Shown piece after piece: positions 26,832 through 36,072 of a stretch of DNA of 64,000 bases. Source of the DNA: Myroides odoratus (GTDB lineage Bacteria; Bacteroidota; Bacteroidia; Flavobacteriales; Flavobacteriaceae); assembly GCF_001549985.1 (NCBI RefSeq), contig NZ_LROZ01000008.1:1-64000 (forward strand). The letters are read 5' to 3'. The translations under genes and the position numbers were made by a program. Within the stretch, counting starts at the first letter, position 1. Each line of letters opens with the position of its first letter. The notes beneath the pieces are model-generated. The model was given only the letters and a program-made list of their open reading frames with translations, searched no databases and had not been told where the DNA came from.

Positions 26832-27850
26832 TGAAAGGGATATTACTTGTAAATTTAGGTTCGCCAAAATCACCAACGCCCGAGGATGTAAAACCTTATT
26901 TGGATGAGTTTTTAATGGACAAAAGAGTCATCGATATGCCTTATTTACTGAGAGCTTTCTTAGTAAAGGGAATTATCCTCAATACAAGACCTAAGAAATC
27001 GGCAGCAGCATATCAAAAAGTATGGTTACCTGAAGGGTCACCATTAATTGTTATTTCGCAACGTCAGCAAAAAAAATTACAACAAAAGATTGACTTACCT
27101 ATTGCCCTAGCGATGCGATATGGAGAGCCATCAATCAAAACAGGCTTACAAGAATTAAAAGACAAAGGAGTTACTGAGGTATTTATGATTCCTTTATATC
27201 CTCAATTTGCTATGGCAACAACCGAAACCATTGAGGTTTTAGCCGAAGAATTACGCAAGAAATACTTTGCAAATATGACGATCACCAGTATGCCTGCGTT
27301 TTACAACAAACAGGAATACATTGATGCTTTAGCAGCTTCCATTCAAACGCATTTAGATGAAAACGAATGGGACCACGTCCTTTTCTCTTATCACGGCGTA
27401 CCTGAACGACATATCTATAAATCGGACACAACAAAATCACACTGTAAAATTGACGGTTCTTGTTGTAATACTCCTTCCGTGGCTCACCAACATTGTTATA
27501 GACACCAATGTTTAGAAACAACCAAACAAGTAGTTGAAAAACTCAATATTCCCGAAGGGAAATACACCAATACTTTTCAGTCTAGACTAGGTCCTGATAA
27601 ATGGTTACAACCACCTACGGATAAAACGGTAAATCAACTTGCAGAAAGTGGGATTAAGCACTTAGCTGTGGTTACACCAGCCTTTGTTGCTGATTGTTTA
27701 GAGACCTTGGAAGAAATTGGAATGGAGGCGCATGATGAGTTCTTACATCACGGCGGAACTTCTTTCAAAACAATTCCTTGTTTAAATGACAACGATGCCT
27801 TTATTGATGCCTTAGCCACTTGGATTACCACTTGGGAACAAACTAAATAA
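26831..27850 (+). CDS. hemH: Ferrochelatase
   Basis: Inserts Fe2+ into protoporphyrin IX to make haem. 339 residues, full length. The catalytic His lies in FSYHGVPERH, and the N-terminal GILLVNLGSP and the C-terminal TPAFVADCLETLEEI blocks are typical. An internal Cys/His-rich insert (CKIDGSCCNTP, then HQHCYRHQC) could bind an iron-sulfur cluster or metal; I believe it is usual for flavobacterial ferrochelatases. It begins on the last base of the AraC gene stop and hemJ follows after eight bases. Confidence 0.96.
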   Translation: MKGILLVNLGSPKSPTPEDVKPYLDEFLMDKRVIDMPYLLRAFLVKGIILNTRPKKSAAAYQKVWLPEGSPLIVISQRQQKKLQQKIDLPIALAMRYGEPSIKTGLQELKDKGVTEVFMIPLYPQFAMATTETIEVLAEELRKKYFANMTITSMPAFYNKQEYIDALAASIQTHLDENEWDHVLFSYHGVPERHIYKSDTTKSHCKIDGSCCNTPSVAHQHCYRHQCLETTKQVVEKLNIPEGKYTNTFQSRLGPDKWLQPPTDKTVNQLAESGIKHLAVVTPAFVADCLETLEEIGMEAHDEFLHHGGTSFKTIPCLNDNDAFIDALATWITTWEQTK

Positions 27851-27858
27851 CAGCACCT

Positions 27859-28404
27859 ATGGCCTACCTCTATTTAAAAGCACTTCACGTTATCTTTGTT
27901 GTCTGCTGGTTTGCTGGGTTGTTTTATATCGTTCGCCTCTTTGTATACTATGTAGAAGCAAATGAAAAACCACTACTAGAGCAAGACATCCTCAAGAAGC
28001 AATATCGCATCATGACGAATCGCCTGTGGAATATCATCACGTGGCCCGCAGCTGTTTTGACCTTGATTTTTGGTATCTCTCTCTTTGTTGTCAATCCTTA
28101 TTTACTACAACAACCCTGGATGCATGTCAAGTTACTATTTGTCGTTCTCTTGATTGCCTATCATTTAAAATGTCATCAATTCGTCAAGCAAATCAACAAC
28201 AATACCCTAACCAAAACCTCTTCTTTCTTTCGCATTTGGAATGAAGGAGCAACAATTATTTTATTCTCTGTTGTTTTTTTAGTATTTTTAAAGAATGCTT
28301 TCAACTGGATATTTGGTGTAGTCGGACTATTAGGTTTGGCTATAGTATTAATGATAGGTATTAAGCTTTATAAACAAATTCGTCAACGCAAAGGAAATGA
28401 ATGA
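27859..28404 (+). CDS. hemJ: Protoporphyrinogen IX oxidase HemJ
   Basis: 181-residue membrane protein with about four to five helices, of the HemJ/UPF0093 family. It oxidises protoporphyrinogen IX to protoporphyrin IX in the inner membrane, between HemF and HemH. The family N-terminus YLYLKALHVIFVVCWFAG with the conserved His is clear. Its place after hemH supports the function. Its last four bases overlap the start of the histidine-kinase gene (ATGA). Confidence 0.9.
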   Translation: MAYLYLKALHVIFVVCWFAGLFYIVRLFVYYVEANEKPLLEQDILKKQYRIMTNRLWNIITWPAAVLTLIFGISLFVVNPYLLQQPWMHVKLLFVVLLIAYHLKCHQFVKQINNNTLTKTSSFFRIWNEGATIILFSVVFLVFLKNAFNWIFGVVGLLGLAIVLMIGIKLYKQIRQRKGNE

Positions 28405-29870
28405 AAGACAAGTTTTTTTTAAAAAGTTTCTCCCTTCAAAATAGAATATTTTTTTCTCTAATTTTTTTAAGTATCATATCCTCCATATTGATATCGGCTG
28501 TTTCAGTGTATCAATTTAAGGAGGAGGCACGTACCTATCACCAGTACCGATTAGAGCGAAAAGAGGGTTCAATTACGGAAAACATCAATTACATTTTGAC
28601 GACAACTCCTTATGAATTGAATACAGAGAACCTTCCTCTTATTTTTAAAGACAAGATTCACGAACTTGCTTCCATTCACAATACGGAATTACACATACAC
28701 GACCTTGAGGGTAAATTACTCCTCTCTTCTAAGGGGAGTTTTTCTATTGATGGCGAGCAATCGAATATTCCGATTATCATTTTAAAAACCATTAAATCCA
28801 CTCCAAACAAGCGCTTTGTCGATATCGAAGAAGTGGATCAAACGCGTATTCGAACTGCTTATCGCTACCTCAAGGATCAAAAATTCAAGCCTTTGGGAAT
28901 CATTAAAATTCCCTATGCAGAGGAGACGGAATTTTATGAAAATGAAGTGCGTAACTTCATGTATAAATTTGGACAGGTTTACATCATTATGTTAATCATG
29001 TCCATCGCTATTTCTTACTTTTTGTCCAATTATATTACGCAAAGTTTGAATAAACTGAGCATCAAAATGACCAGTACCAAACTAGGACAGAAAAACGAGA
29101 AGATTGAAGACATCTCGACAAGTAAAGAAATCTCTAACCTAATCAATGCCTATAACGACATGGTGGAAAAACTAGATGAAACCTATCAGCGATTGGCACA
29201 GAATGAAAGAGAACAAGCCTGGCGAGAAATGGCAAAACAAGTGGCGCATGAGATTAAGAACCCATTAACCCCTATGCGCTTAACGGTTCAGAGTTTCGAG
29301 CGAAAATTTGATCCGAACGATCCCGATATTATCAGTAAACTCAAAGACTACTCCGCTGTTCTCATTGGGCAAATTGATACGATGTCTTCAGTTGCAACCG
29401 CATTCTCCAGCTTTGCTTCAATGCCTGCACAGCAAAACGAAACCCTCGATGTCATTAAGACAATTCGCATATCTTTGGATATCTTTACGGAAGACTTCAT
29501 CTACTTTGAACACGAAGACAAAGAAATCATCGCTATTATTGATCAGACACAACTGATCCGTATTATTACTAATTTAGTAAAAAATGCAATTCAGGCGATT
29601 CCAGATAGCAATCCTAGTCCGATTGTTGTAGTAAAAGCCTACCAAGATGACCACAACATCATTATTTCCGTTACAGATAATGGAACAGGAGTTGCTATTG
29701 CGGATAAAACGAAGATATTCGAACCGAAATTTACCACCAAAACAAGTGGAATGGGACTTGGACTGGGGATTATCAAAAATATTGTAGAAAATTATCAAGG
29801 AACCATTACCTTTGAAACTGAAGCTGGTAAGGGAACGACTTTTACCGTAACTTTACCACTGACCAAATAA
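28401..29870 (+). CDS. Sensor histidine kinase, NtrY-like
   Basis: 489 residues. A membrane helix (about 14-36), a periplasmic sensor domain (37-190), a second helix (191-210), a HAMP-like linker, then the kinase: phosphorylated His283 in KQVAHEIKNPLTP, the N box NLVKNAIQA, and the glycine boxes VTDNGTGV and GMGLGLGI. It should phosphorylate a response regulator, but none is in the window. It overlaps hemJ by four bases and is followed five bases later by enoyl-CoA hydratase, so it is co-transcribed with haem genes. The signal sensed is unknown. Confidence 0.9.
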   Translation: MKDKFFLKSFSLQNRIFFSLIFLSIISSILISAVSVYQFKEEARTYHQYRLERKEGSITENINYILTTTPYELNTENLPLIFKDKIHELASIHNTELHIHDLEGKLLLSSKGSFSIDGEQSNIPIIILKTIKSTPNKRFVDIEEVDQTRIRTAYRYLKDQKFKPLGIIKIPYAEETEFYENEVRNFMYKFGQVYIIMLIMSIAISYFLSNYITQSLNKLSIKMTSTKLGQKNEKIEDISTSKEISNLINAYNDMVEKLDETYQRLAQNEREQAWREMAKQVAHEIKNPLTPMRLTVQSFERKFDPNDPDIISKLKDYSAVLIGQIDTMSSVATAFSSFASMPAQQNETLDVIKTIRISLDIFTEDFIYFEHEDKEIIAIIDQTQLIRIITNLVKNAIQAIPDSNPSPIVVVKAYQDDHNIIISVTDNGTGVAIADKTKIFEPKFTTKTSGMGLGLGIIKNIVENYQGTITFETEAGKGTTFTVTLPLTK

Positions 29871-29884
29871 AAAATTTGAGAAAT

Positions 29885-30664
29885 ATGGAATATGAAAATA
29901 TTTTAATTGAAACGGATGATCATATATCGGTTATCACGATTAACAGACCAACGAAATTAAACGCCTTAAACAAGCCAACCATTGAAGAATTACACCGCGC
30001 ACTCATCCAATTAGAGGAAGATAAAGCCGTTCGCGTTGTGATTATCACAGGAAGTGGAGAAAAAGCTTTTGTTGCAGGTGCAGATATTAAAGAATTTTCA
30101 AGCTTTAACGTGAGCGAAGGCTCTCAATTAGCAGCAAAAGGACAAGAATTATTATTTGATTACGCACAAAATTACTCTAAACCTATCATCGCCGCAGTCA
30201 ATGGATTTGCTTTAGGAGGTGGATTGGAATTAGCCATGGCTTGCCATTTTAGAGTTGCTTCTACAAATGCCAAAATGGGATTGCCCGAAGTAACCTTAGG
30301 TTTAATTCCAGGATACGGAGGAACACAGCGTTTACCGCAATTAATCGGTAAAGGACGTGCCATGGAGTTAATTATGACAGCGGACATGATTAACGCAGAG
30401 AAAGCGTTGGATTATGGCTTAGTCAACCATGTAGTAGAACAAGCGGAGTTATTGTCTTTCACAAAAACAATTGCACAAAAGATTTCAAATAATTCATCTT
30501 CTGCTATTTCTAAAGCAATCAAATCAATTAATGCAAACTTCAAAGACGGTACGAATGGATACCACGAAGAAATTAAGCATTTTGGCGAGTGTTTCAATAC
30601 ACAAGATTTTACAGAAGGTACAACAGCTTTCCTAGAAAAGAGAAAGCCGAATTTTAAAGGATAA
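29885..30664 (+). CDS. Enoyl-CoA hydratase/isomerase
   Basis: 259 residues of the crotonase family, from the ATG at 29885 (an in-frame ATG nine bases earlier is possible). Both catalytic glutamates are in place, in GGGLELAMACH and GLPEVTLG, so it should be a true hydratase adding water across 2-enoyl-CoA; the oxyanion-hole segments AFVAGADIKEF and AVNGFALGGG are also present. It acts in fatty-acid or amino-acid degradation. It is last in the araC-hemH-hemJ-kinase run, with a terminator right behind it. Confidence 0.9.
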   Translation: MEYENILIETDDHISVITINRPTKLNALNKPTIEELHRALIQLEEDKAVRVVIITGSGEKAFVAGADIKEFSSFNVSEGSQLAAKGQELLFDYAQNYSKPIIAAVNGFALGGGLELAMACHFRVASTNAKMGLPEVTLGLIPGYGGTQRLPQLIGKGRAMELIMTADMINAEKALDYGLVNHVVEQAELLSFTKTIAQKISNNSSSAISKAIKSINANFKDGTNGYHEEIKHFGECFNTQDFTEGTTAFLEKRKPNFKG

Positions 30665-30700
30665 AAAAAAGGTTGGAATTCACATTCCAACCTTTTTTGT
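30665..30700 (+). terminator. Terminator of the hemH-hemJ operon
   Basis: AAAAGGTTGGAAT and ATTCCAACCTTTT pair around TCAC, followed by T. It directly follows the enoyl-CoA hydratase stop. Confidence 0.85.
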
Positions 30701-30716
30701 TTACACACAAGGTCAT

Positions 30717-30749
30717 AAAAAAAGCTCCTTGAAATTCAAGGAGCTTTTT
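30717..30749 (-). terminator. Terminator of tRNA-Gln, copy 1
   Basis: AAAGCTCCTTGAA and TTCAAGGAGCTTT form the stem; seven T follow on the minus strand. It starts two bases after the tRNA. Confidence 0.85.
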
Positions 30750-30750
30750 G

Positions 30751-30821
30751 TTGGCCTACTAGGACTCGAACCTAGAACGACTGAACCAAAATCAGCTGTG
30801 TTACCATTACACCATAGGCCA
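30751..30821 (-). tRNA. tRNA-Gln (anticodon TTG), copy 1
   Basis: 71 nt on the minus strand. The acceptor stem TGGCCTA/TAGGCCA has the weak T1-A72 pair typical of glutamine tRNAs; the anticodon loop reads TTTTGGT with anticodon TTG; the T arm is CTAGGTTCGAGTCCTAG. CCA is not encoded. The gene is identical to copy 2 at 31254. Confidence 0.96.
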
Positions 30822-30866
30822 GTACCACGTTGCATTGAAAAGTAAATTACTTCTGTAATGCGGATG

Positions 30867-30896
30867 CAAAAGTAGCATTATTTCTATATATACCAA
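30867..30896 (-). promoter_or_regulatory. Promoter of tRNA-Gln, copy 1
   Basis: TTG (30896-30894), 19 bp, TACTTTTG (30874-30867), then GCATCCGCATTA. It is a full-consensus vegetative promoter and shares its start-site sequence with the promoter at 331-360. Confidence 0.8.
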
Positions 30897-31004
30897 AGAA
30901 TTTTGAAAGAATAATATCAGCTCAAGTTCGACTCCTACTACAATCCATTAATAATCAATCGAAAGCGAAATAAATTTTAACATATTTATTTTACGCGTGA
31001 AGAT

Positions 31005-31186
31005 GAGAGGGTGTGGTGGTGAGACGATGAGGTGGTGAGATGATGAGAGGGTGAGATGATGAGAGGGTGAGAGGGTGAGAGGGTGTGGTGGTGTGGTGAT
31101 GAGGGGGTGTGATTGAGACGGTGTGGTGGTGAGACGATGAGACGATGAGAGGGTGAGGTGGTTAGACGATGAGGTGGTTAGACAAT
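31005..31186. repeat. Degenerate octamer array between the tRNA-Gln genes
   Basis: 23 head-to-tail units with period eight, one of them shortened to six bases (GTGATT). Variants are GAGAGGGT, GAGACGAT, GAGATGAT, GAGGTGGT, GTGGTGGT and TAGACGAT; G at position 3 and T at position 8 are nearly invariant. The plus strand is G-rich and almost free of C. It lies exactly between the two tRNA units. Open frames through it, on either strand, are low-complexity artefacts. Confidence 0.85.
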
Positions 31187-31216
31187 AACTCATAACCGAC
31201 AATCATTTCCCATAAC

Positions 31217-31250
31217 AAAAAAAAAGCTCCTTGATTTCTCAAGGAGCTTT
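31217..31250 (-). terminator. Terminator of tRNA-Gln, copy 2
   Basis: AAAGCTCCTTGA and TCAAGGAGCTTT around TTTC, with a T run on the minus strand; nearly the same hairpin as after copy 1. Confidence 0.85.
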
Positions 31251-31253
31251 CTG

Positions 31254-31324
31254 TTGGCCTACTAGGACTCGAACCTAGAACGACTGAACCAAAATCAGCT
31301 GTGTTACCATTACACCATAGGCCA
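31254..31324 (-). tRNA. tRNA-Gln (anticodon TTG), copy 2
   Basis: 71 nt on the minus strand, identical to copy 1 at 30751, with anticodon TTG and no encoded CCA. Its leader, promoter and terminator are also similar to those of copy 1, so the whole unit was duplicated. Confidence 0.96.
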
Positions 31325-31372
31325 GTACCACGTTGCAACTCAAAAGTAGCATCTACTTCTGCATTGCGGAGG

Positions 31373-31402
31373 CAAAAGTAACACTTTTTTTATATTATCC
31401 AA
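31373..31402 (-). promoter_or_regulatory. Promoter of tRNA-Gln, copy 2
   Basis: TTG (31402-31400), 19 bp, TACTTTTG (31380-31373), then CCTCCGCAATGC. It is the same arrangement as for copy 1. Confidence 0.8.
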
Positions 31403-31501
31403 AAACAAAATGCAAAATTATTTTTTTTTAATGTGACACGTATCTAACAAAAAAAGACTTTCTTTGTATATATTGATTAAAAATACCAAGAATATTCTTA
31501 T

Positions 31502-34500
31502 ATGTTAACATTCAACTACAAAAAGTGGAATATAATCGGTGGATGGCTGTGCTTCCTCGTTGCATTAATCACTTACACTTTGACGGTAGAACCTACAGTT
31601 AGTTTCTGGGATCCAGGTGAATACATTGCCACTTCTGCTAAACTTCAGGTAGGACACCCTCCAGGGGCTCCTTTTTATCAGATGCTAGGAGCATTATTTT
31701 CTCTATTTGCTATCTCTCCCCAACATATTGCATTAGCGGTGAACATGGTAGCTGTATTTTCAAGTGCTTTCACCATTCTTTTTATGTTCTGGTCGATGAC
31801 CAATATCTTAAAAAAGATTGTAACCAAAACATCTGAATGGAACACGTCTAACGCCATTGCGGTTTTAGGTAGTGCTGCGATTGGATCATTAGCCTTTAGT
31901 TTTACAGATAGTTTCTGGTTTAATGCTGTTGAATCTGAAGTATATGCCTCTGCTATGGTACTTACTGCAATTCTTCTTTATTTAGGATTGAGATGGGTAG
32001 ATGATATGGATCAGCCACGTGGAAATCGCTGGTTATTATTGATTGGACTTGTGGCAGGATGCTCATTTGGAGTTCACTTAATGGCTTTGTTAACGATTCC
32101 TTCTATTGGACTACTTTACTTCTTCAAAAAATACGAAAAAGTTACCGTTAAGAATTTTATTATTGGAAATATCACAGCTGTTGCTGCCCTATTCTTTTTG
32201 TTTGCATTTTTCTTTCCTAAACTTTTAGCTTTCTTTGGAAAAACAGAAATCTTCGCAATCAATACACTAGGGCTCCCTTTCAACAGTGGAACTATACTTG
32301 CTTTCTTACTCTTAATCGGAATTACGGTATTCGGTTTATACTATACGCGTAAAAAAGGATATGCAATGATCAATACGTTGATTCTGACGCTAGTATTTGT
32401 TTGTGTAGGATTAACCGCTTGGTTGATGTTGCCTATTCGCGCAAATGCCAACGTTACAATCAACGAAAATACTCCTTCCGATGCGGCAGAGTTATTAGCC
32501 TACTACCAACGTGAACAATATGGGGATGAGAGTATTTACTACGATTCATACTTCACAAAAGCTTATGTCGGTTTAGATAAAAACAACCCTTGGAAAGATG
32601 ACAAGCCCAACTACGAGAGAGATTATAAAACAGGGAAATATGTAGTAGTTAACGAATGGAAAAATGCGGGACAAAACTTCGATGAAAAGCACAAAGGCTT
32701 TTTACCTCGTATGTGGAGTACAGATAAAAACCACCGCATCAACTACATGCGTTATTCTAAACCTTTAAGTTTCAATATCGCTCAAGGTTATACCAACAAT
32801 GAACAATTAATTTACCTTGACCAAGGCGTTAAACAAAAGCTAGCAAGTGGTGAATTTGGTGTAGAAGAATTAGATAATTTCTTTAGCCAATATGGTCAAG
32901 CATTAGATATAGAAGTTCCTTCTTTCGCTGATAATATGTCGTATATGTTTACCTATCAATTTGGGTATATGTACTGGAGATATTTGATGTGGAATTTCGT
33001 TGGACGTCAAGATGACATCCAAGGACAAGGAGATTTAGAACACGGAAACTGGTTAAGTGGAGTAAAATTCTTAGATGAAATCCGTTTAGGATCTCAAGAT
33101 AATCTCCCTTCAGATGTATTAAATAACAAAGGAAGAAACACCTATTTCTTCTTGCCTTTTATCTTGGGAATTGTGGGAATTGTATTCAATTACCGCAAAG
33201 ATCCAAAAATGTTCTGGGTGCTATTGGTGCTGTTCTTATTTACAAGTCTAGCCTTAAAAGTATTCTTGAATGAACGTCCTTTTGAACCAAGAGAACGTGA
33301 TTATGCTGTTGTTCCTTCGTTCTATGTTTTTGCTATGTGGTTAGGTTTTGGTGTTTACTCGATCTATGAAGGAGTAAAAAGATACCTTTCTCCTAAACTA
33401 GCTAGTGCAATTGTACTAACAGGTTGTACACTTGCTGCTCCAGTATTATTAGCACAACAAAACTGGGATGATCACGATCGTTCAAATCGCTATACTGCTT
33501 TAGCTAATGCAAGGGCGTATTTAGATTCTTGTGATCCGAATGCTATTATTTTCACCATTGGAGATAATGATACCTTCCCACTTTGGTACTTACAAGAAAT
33601 TGAAGGCTATCGTACGGATGTTCGCGTGGTATGTACGAGTTTACTAACGCAAGACTGGTATATTGATCAGATGAAAGCCAAAGCTTATGATTCTGAGCCA
33701 TTGCCTATTAAATTTACTCATGATCAATATGTAGGGAATAAGCGAGATGCGATTCTCATCGACCCTCAAACAGATCAACGTTTTGACTTATCCTTATTGT
33801 TAGACGTAATTCGCTCTGACGATCAACGAACAAAACGAATCACTGAAGCAGGGACAACCCTTCACTTCATCCCGACAAATAAATTTAGTCTTCCTGTAGA
33901 TGCTGCAGTGATTGCAAAAAATAATATTGTTTCACCATATTTAAGAGATCAAATCGTACCTTCTCTTGATATTGACATTACAGATCAAGCGATTTATAAA
34001 CACCGTTTAATCATGTTGGATATTATCGCGAATAACAAATGGGAAAGACCAGTTTATTTCTCTGGAGGTAGCTTTAACAATGATGATTTCGCTTGGATGA
34101 AAGACTACTTACAGTTACAAGGATTGATTTACAAACTAGTACCGATTAAATCACCTGGTCAAAATGCACATCCATTAGATATGGGTATCATTGATTCAGA
34201 TCGCATGTACGAAACGGTGAAGAAATGGTACTGGGGAAATATGGGAAGTGATAAGATTTACCACGATCCTCAAACACGCAGAAATGCTTTGAGCTACCGC
34301 ATTAATTTAAGTCGTCTTGCCGAACAATTAATTGAAGAAGGCAAGAATGCCAAAGCAAAAGATATTCTAGATATGGCAATGACGAATATGCCAATTCAGT
34401 ACTACGGCTATTACCAATTAGTTATCCCATTTGTTGAATGCTATTACAAAATTGGAGAAACAAAACTAGCACAAGAATACGCTAAACAGTTAGCAGAAAA

Positions 34501-34741
34501 ATCGAAGGAGAAATTATTTTACTACAAAAATCTTCCTTTAGAGGATCAGAACTATTATGCGTATGAGATTTTATCTGAACTAGAGATTTGGAGAAATTTA
34601 GTGGCTATTGTGGATGAAGAAGATAAACAAGCGGATTTCGTGAATCAATTCAAAAACGATTTCAACGAATACTTCACGCATTTCAACTATTTATTCAAAC
34701 GATACCAAGGAGAAGAAGCAGAAGGGCAACCAGGAGCGTAA
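31502..34741 (+). CDS. DUF2723 membrane protein, protein O-mannosyltransferase-like
   Basis: 1079 residues. About a dozen membrane helices occupy the first 670 residues and a soluble helical domain ends the protein. The N-terminus, with TYTLTVEPTVSFWDPGEY and KLQVGHPPGAPFYQML, is the hallmark of the DUF2723 family, distantly related to GT-C glycosyltransferases (PMT type). The acidic residues of WDPGEY stand where PMT enzymes have catalytic acid. It may glycosylate secreted proteins, as Bacteroidota do with O-linked sugars, but that has to be taken as inference. It is monocistronic with its own terminator. Confidence 0.85.
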   Translation: MLTFNYKKWNIIGGWLCFLVALITYTLTVEPTVSFWDPGEYIATSAKLQVGHPPGAPFYQMLGALFSLFAISPQHIALAVNMVAVFSSAFTILFMFWSMTNILKKIVTKTSEWNTSNAIAVLGSAAIGSLAFSFTDSFWFNAVESEVYASAMVLTAILLYLGLRWVDDMDQPRGNRWLLLIGLVAGCSFGVHLMALLTIPSIGLLYFFKKYEKVTVKNFIIGNITAVAALFFLFAFFFPKLLAFFGKTEIFAINTLGLPFNSGTILAFLLLIGITVFGLYYTRKKGYAMINTLILTLVFVCVGLTAWLMLPIRANANVTINENTPSDAAELLAYYQREQYGDESIYYDSYFTKAYVGLDKNNPWKDDKPNYERDYKTGKYVVVNEWKNAGQNFDEKHKGFLPRMWSTDKNHRINYMRYSKPLSFNIAQGYTNNEQLIYLDQGVKQKLASGEFGVEELDNFFSQYGQALDIEVPSFADNMSYMFTYQFGYMYWRYLMWNFVGRQDDIQGQGDLEHGNWLSGVKFLDEIRLGSQDNLPSDVLNNKGRNTYFFLPFILGIVGIVFNYRKDPKMFWVLLVLFLFTSLALKVFLNERPFEPRERDYAVVPSFYVFAMWLGFGVYSIYEGVKRYLSPKLASAIVLTGCTLAAPVLLAQQNWDDHDRSNRYTALANARAYLDSCDPNAIIFTIGDNDTFPLWYLQEIEGYRTDVRVVCTSLLTQDWYIDQMKAKAYDSEPLPIKFTHDQYVGNKRDAILIDPQTDQRFDLSLLLDVIRSDDQRTKRITEAGTTLHFIPTNKFSLPVDAAVIAKNNIVSPYLRDQIVPSLDIDITDQAIYKHRLIMLDIIANNKWERPVYFSGGSFNNDDFAWMKDYLQLQGLIYKLVPIKSPGQNAHPLDMGIIDSDRMYETVKKWYWGNMGSDKIYHDPQTRRNALSYRINLSRLAEQLIEEGKNAKAKDILDMAMTNMPIQYYGYYQLVIPFVECYYKIGETKLAQEYAKQLAEKSKEKLFYYKNLPLEDQNYYAYEILSELEIWRNLVAIVDEEDKQADFVNQFKNDFNEYFTHFNYLFKRYQGEEAEGQPGA

Positions 34742-34760
34742 TTCTCATAAAAAATAATGT

Positions 34761-34804
34761 AAACAAAAGCCTTTATTCATTGATAATAAAGGCTTTTGTA
34801 TTTT
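34761..34804 (+). terminator. Terminator of the DUF2723 gene
   Basis: ACAAAAGCCTTTATT and AATAAAGGCTTTTGT form a perfect 15-pair stem with a seven-base loop, followed by TATTTTC. Confidence 0.8.
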
Positions 34805-34884
34805 CTATGCAACAGCAAAAATTAAATCTTATAGGCCTAGTTGAGTTTTCTTCTTAACTTTGCCTTTCAAAAGGAACCACAATT

Positions 34885-35928
34885 ATGATTGAAAATAAAA
34901 ATCAAAGTAAAACACAAGTAGAACAATTGGGTGAGTTTGGCTTAATCAAGCATTTAACCCAAAACTTCTCTACTACACAACCTTCTACCTTAAAAGGAGT
35001 TGGAGACGATGGAGCTGTTCTTGACTTTTCAGGAGATAAAGTTGTTGTTTCAACCGATTTACTCATTGAAGGGGTGCATTTCGATTTAGCCTATGCTCCA
35101 TTGAAACACTTAGGTTATAAAGCTATTGTTGTCAATCTATCTGATATTTGCGCGATGAATGCGGTTCCTACTCAAGTAACTGTTTCCATTGCCGTTTCTA
35201 ATCGCTTTCCGTTGGAAGCATTAGAAGAACTCTATGAAGGAATTGCATTAGCGTGCAATTACTACAAAGTAGATTTAATTGGAGGGGATACCACTTCTTC
35301 TCAAAAAGGATTAATCATCAGTGTAACTGCTTTAGGAAAAGCCCAAGAAGAAGATTTAGTATACAGAACTAACGCACAAGACAACGACTTATTAGTCCTT
35401 ACAGGGGATATTGGAGGTGCTTATATGGGATTACAGGTTTTAGAACGTGAGAAACAAGTATACCTTGTCAATCCAAACAACCAACCCGATCTATCTCCTT
35501 ACGATTATATTATCGAAAGACAACTTAAACCAGAAGCTCGTACAGATATCAAACAATTATTGGCAGAACTTGATGTAAAACCAACTAGTATGATTGATGT
35601 TTCTGATGGATTATCTTCTGAAATCATGCATTTATGTACCGAATCAAAAGTAGGTTGTAACTTGTTTGAAGAAAAACTTCCATTGGATCCACAGTTCATC
35701 AATACTTGTGAGGAATTCAATATTGACTCAACAACTATCGCCATTAATGGTGGAGAAGATTATGAATTGTTATTTACCGTAAAGATGGAGGATTATGACA
35801 AAATTAAAGGAAACCCGAACTTAACGGTTATTGGACATATGACACAAGAAAGTGAAGGAGTACACCTCATCACAAGAGACAATACGAAAATTCCAATCAA
35901 AGCAAAAGGTTGGAATGCTTTACAGTAA
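34885..35928 (+). CDS. thiL: Thiamine-monophosphate kinase
   Basis: Phosphorylates thiamine monophosphate to the active diphosphate. 347 residues, full length. ThiL motifs are clear: KGVGDDGAVLDF for nucleotide/metal, STDLLIEGVHF, the NLSDICAMNA segment, and MIDVSDGLSSEI in the second half. A TAACTTTG (34855-34862) precedes the ATG by 22 bases and is a likely -7 element. No other thiamine gene is adjacent, and it has its own terminator. Confidence 0.94.
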   Translation: MIENKNQSKTQVEQLGEFGLIKHLTQNFSTTQPSTLKGVGDDGAVLDFSGDKVVVSTDLLIEGVHFDLAYAPLKHLGYKAIVVNLSDICAMNAVPTQVTVSIAVSNRFPLEALEELYEGIALACNYYKVDLIGGDTTSSQKGLIISVTALGKAQEEDLVYRTNAQDNDLLVLTGDIGGAYMGLQVLEREKQVYLVNPNNQPDLSPYDYIIERQLKPEARTDIKQLLAELDVKPTSMIDVSDGLSSEIMHLCTESKVGCNLFEEKLPLDPQFINTCEEFNIDSTTIAINGGEDYELLFTVKMEDYDKIKGNPNLTVIGHMTQESEGVHLITRDNTKIPIKAKGWNALQ

Positions 35929-35934
35929 ACTATA

Positions 35935-35960
35935 AAACTGGCGGAATGCCAGTTTTTTTA
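35935..35960 (+). terminator. Terminator of thiL
   Basis: AAACTGGC and GCCAGTTT pair around GGAAT, followed by seven T in all. Confidence 0.8.
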
Positions 35961-36072
35961 TGCCTTTCTTTTCCAACCCAACTCATCGCAACACCTCAAC
36001 TTAAATAAAATATTAACTGTTTTTTACATTTTTTTGATAAAATGTTTTACATTTGAGTAAAAACACCTTATT

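Noticed and set aside
31005..31186. Possible CRISPR array
   Set aside because: Units are eight bases, contiguous and degenerate, with no spacers of constant length and no cas genes nearby.
30948..31202. Ser/His/Thr/Pro-rich open frame on the minus strand
   Set aside because: It runs through the octamer array; an eight-base period cycles through the frames and gives a low-complexity peptide.
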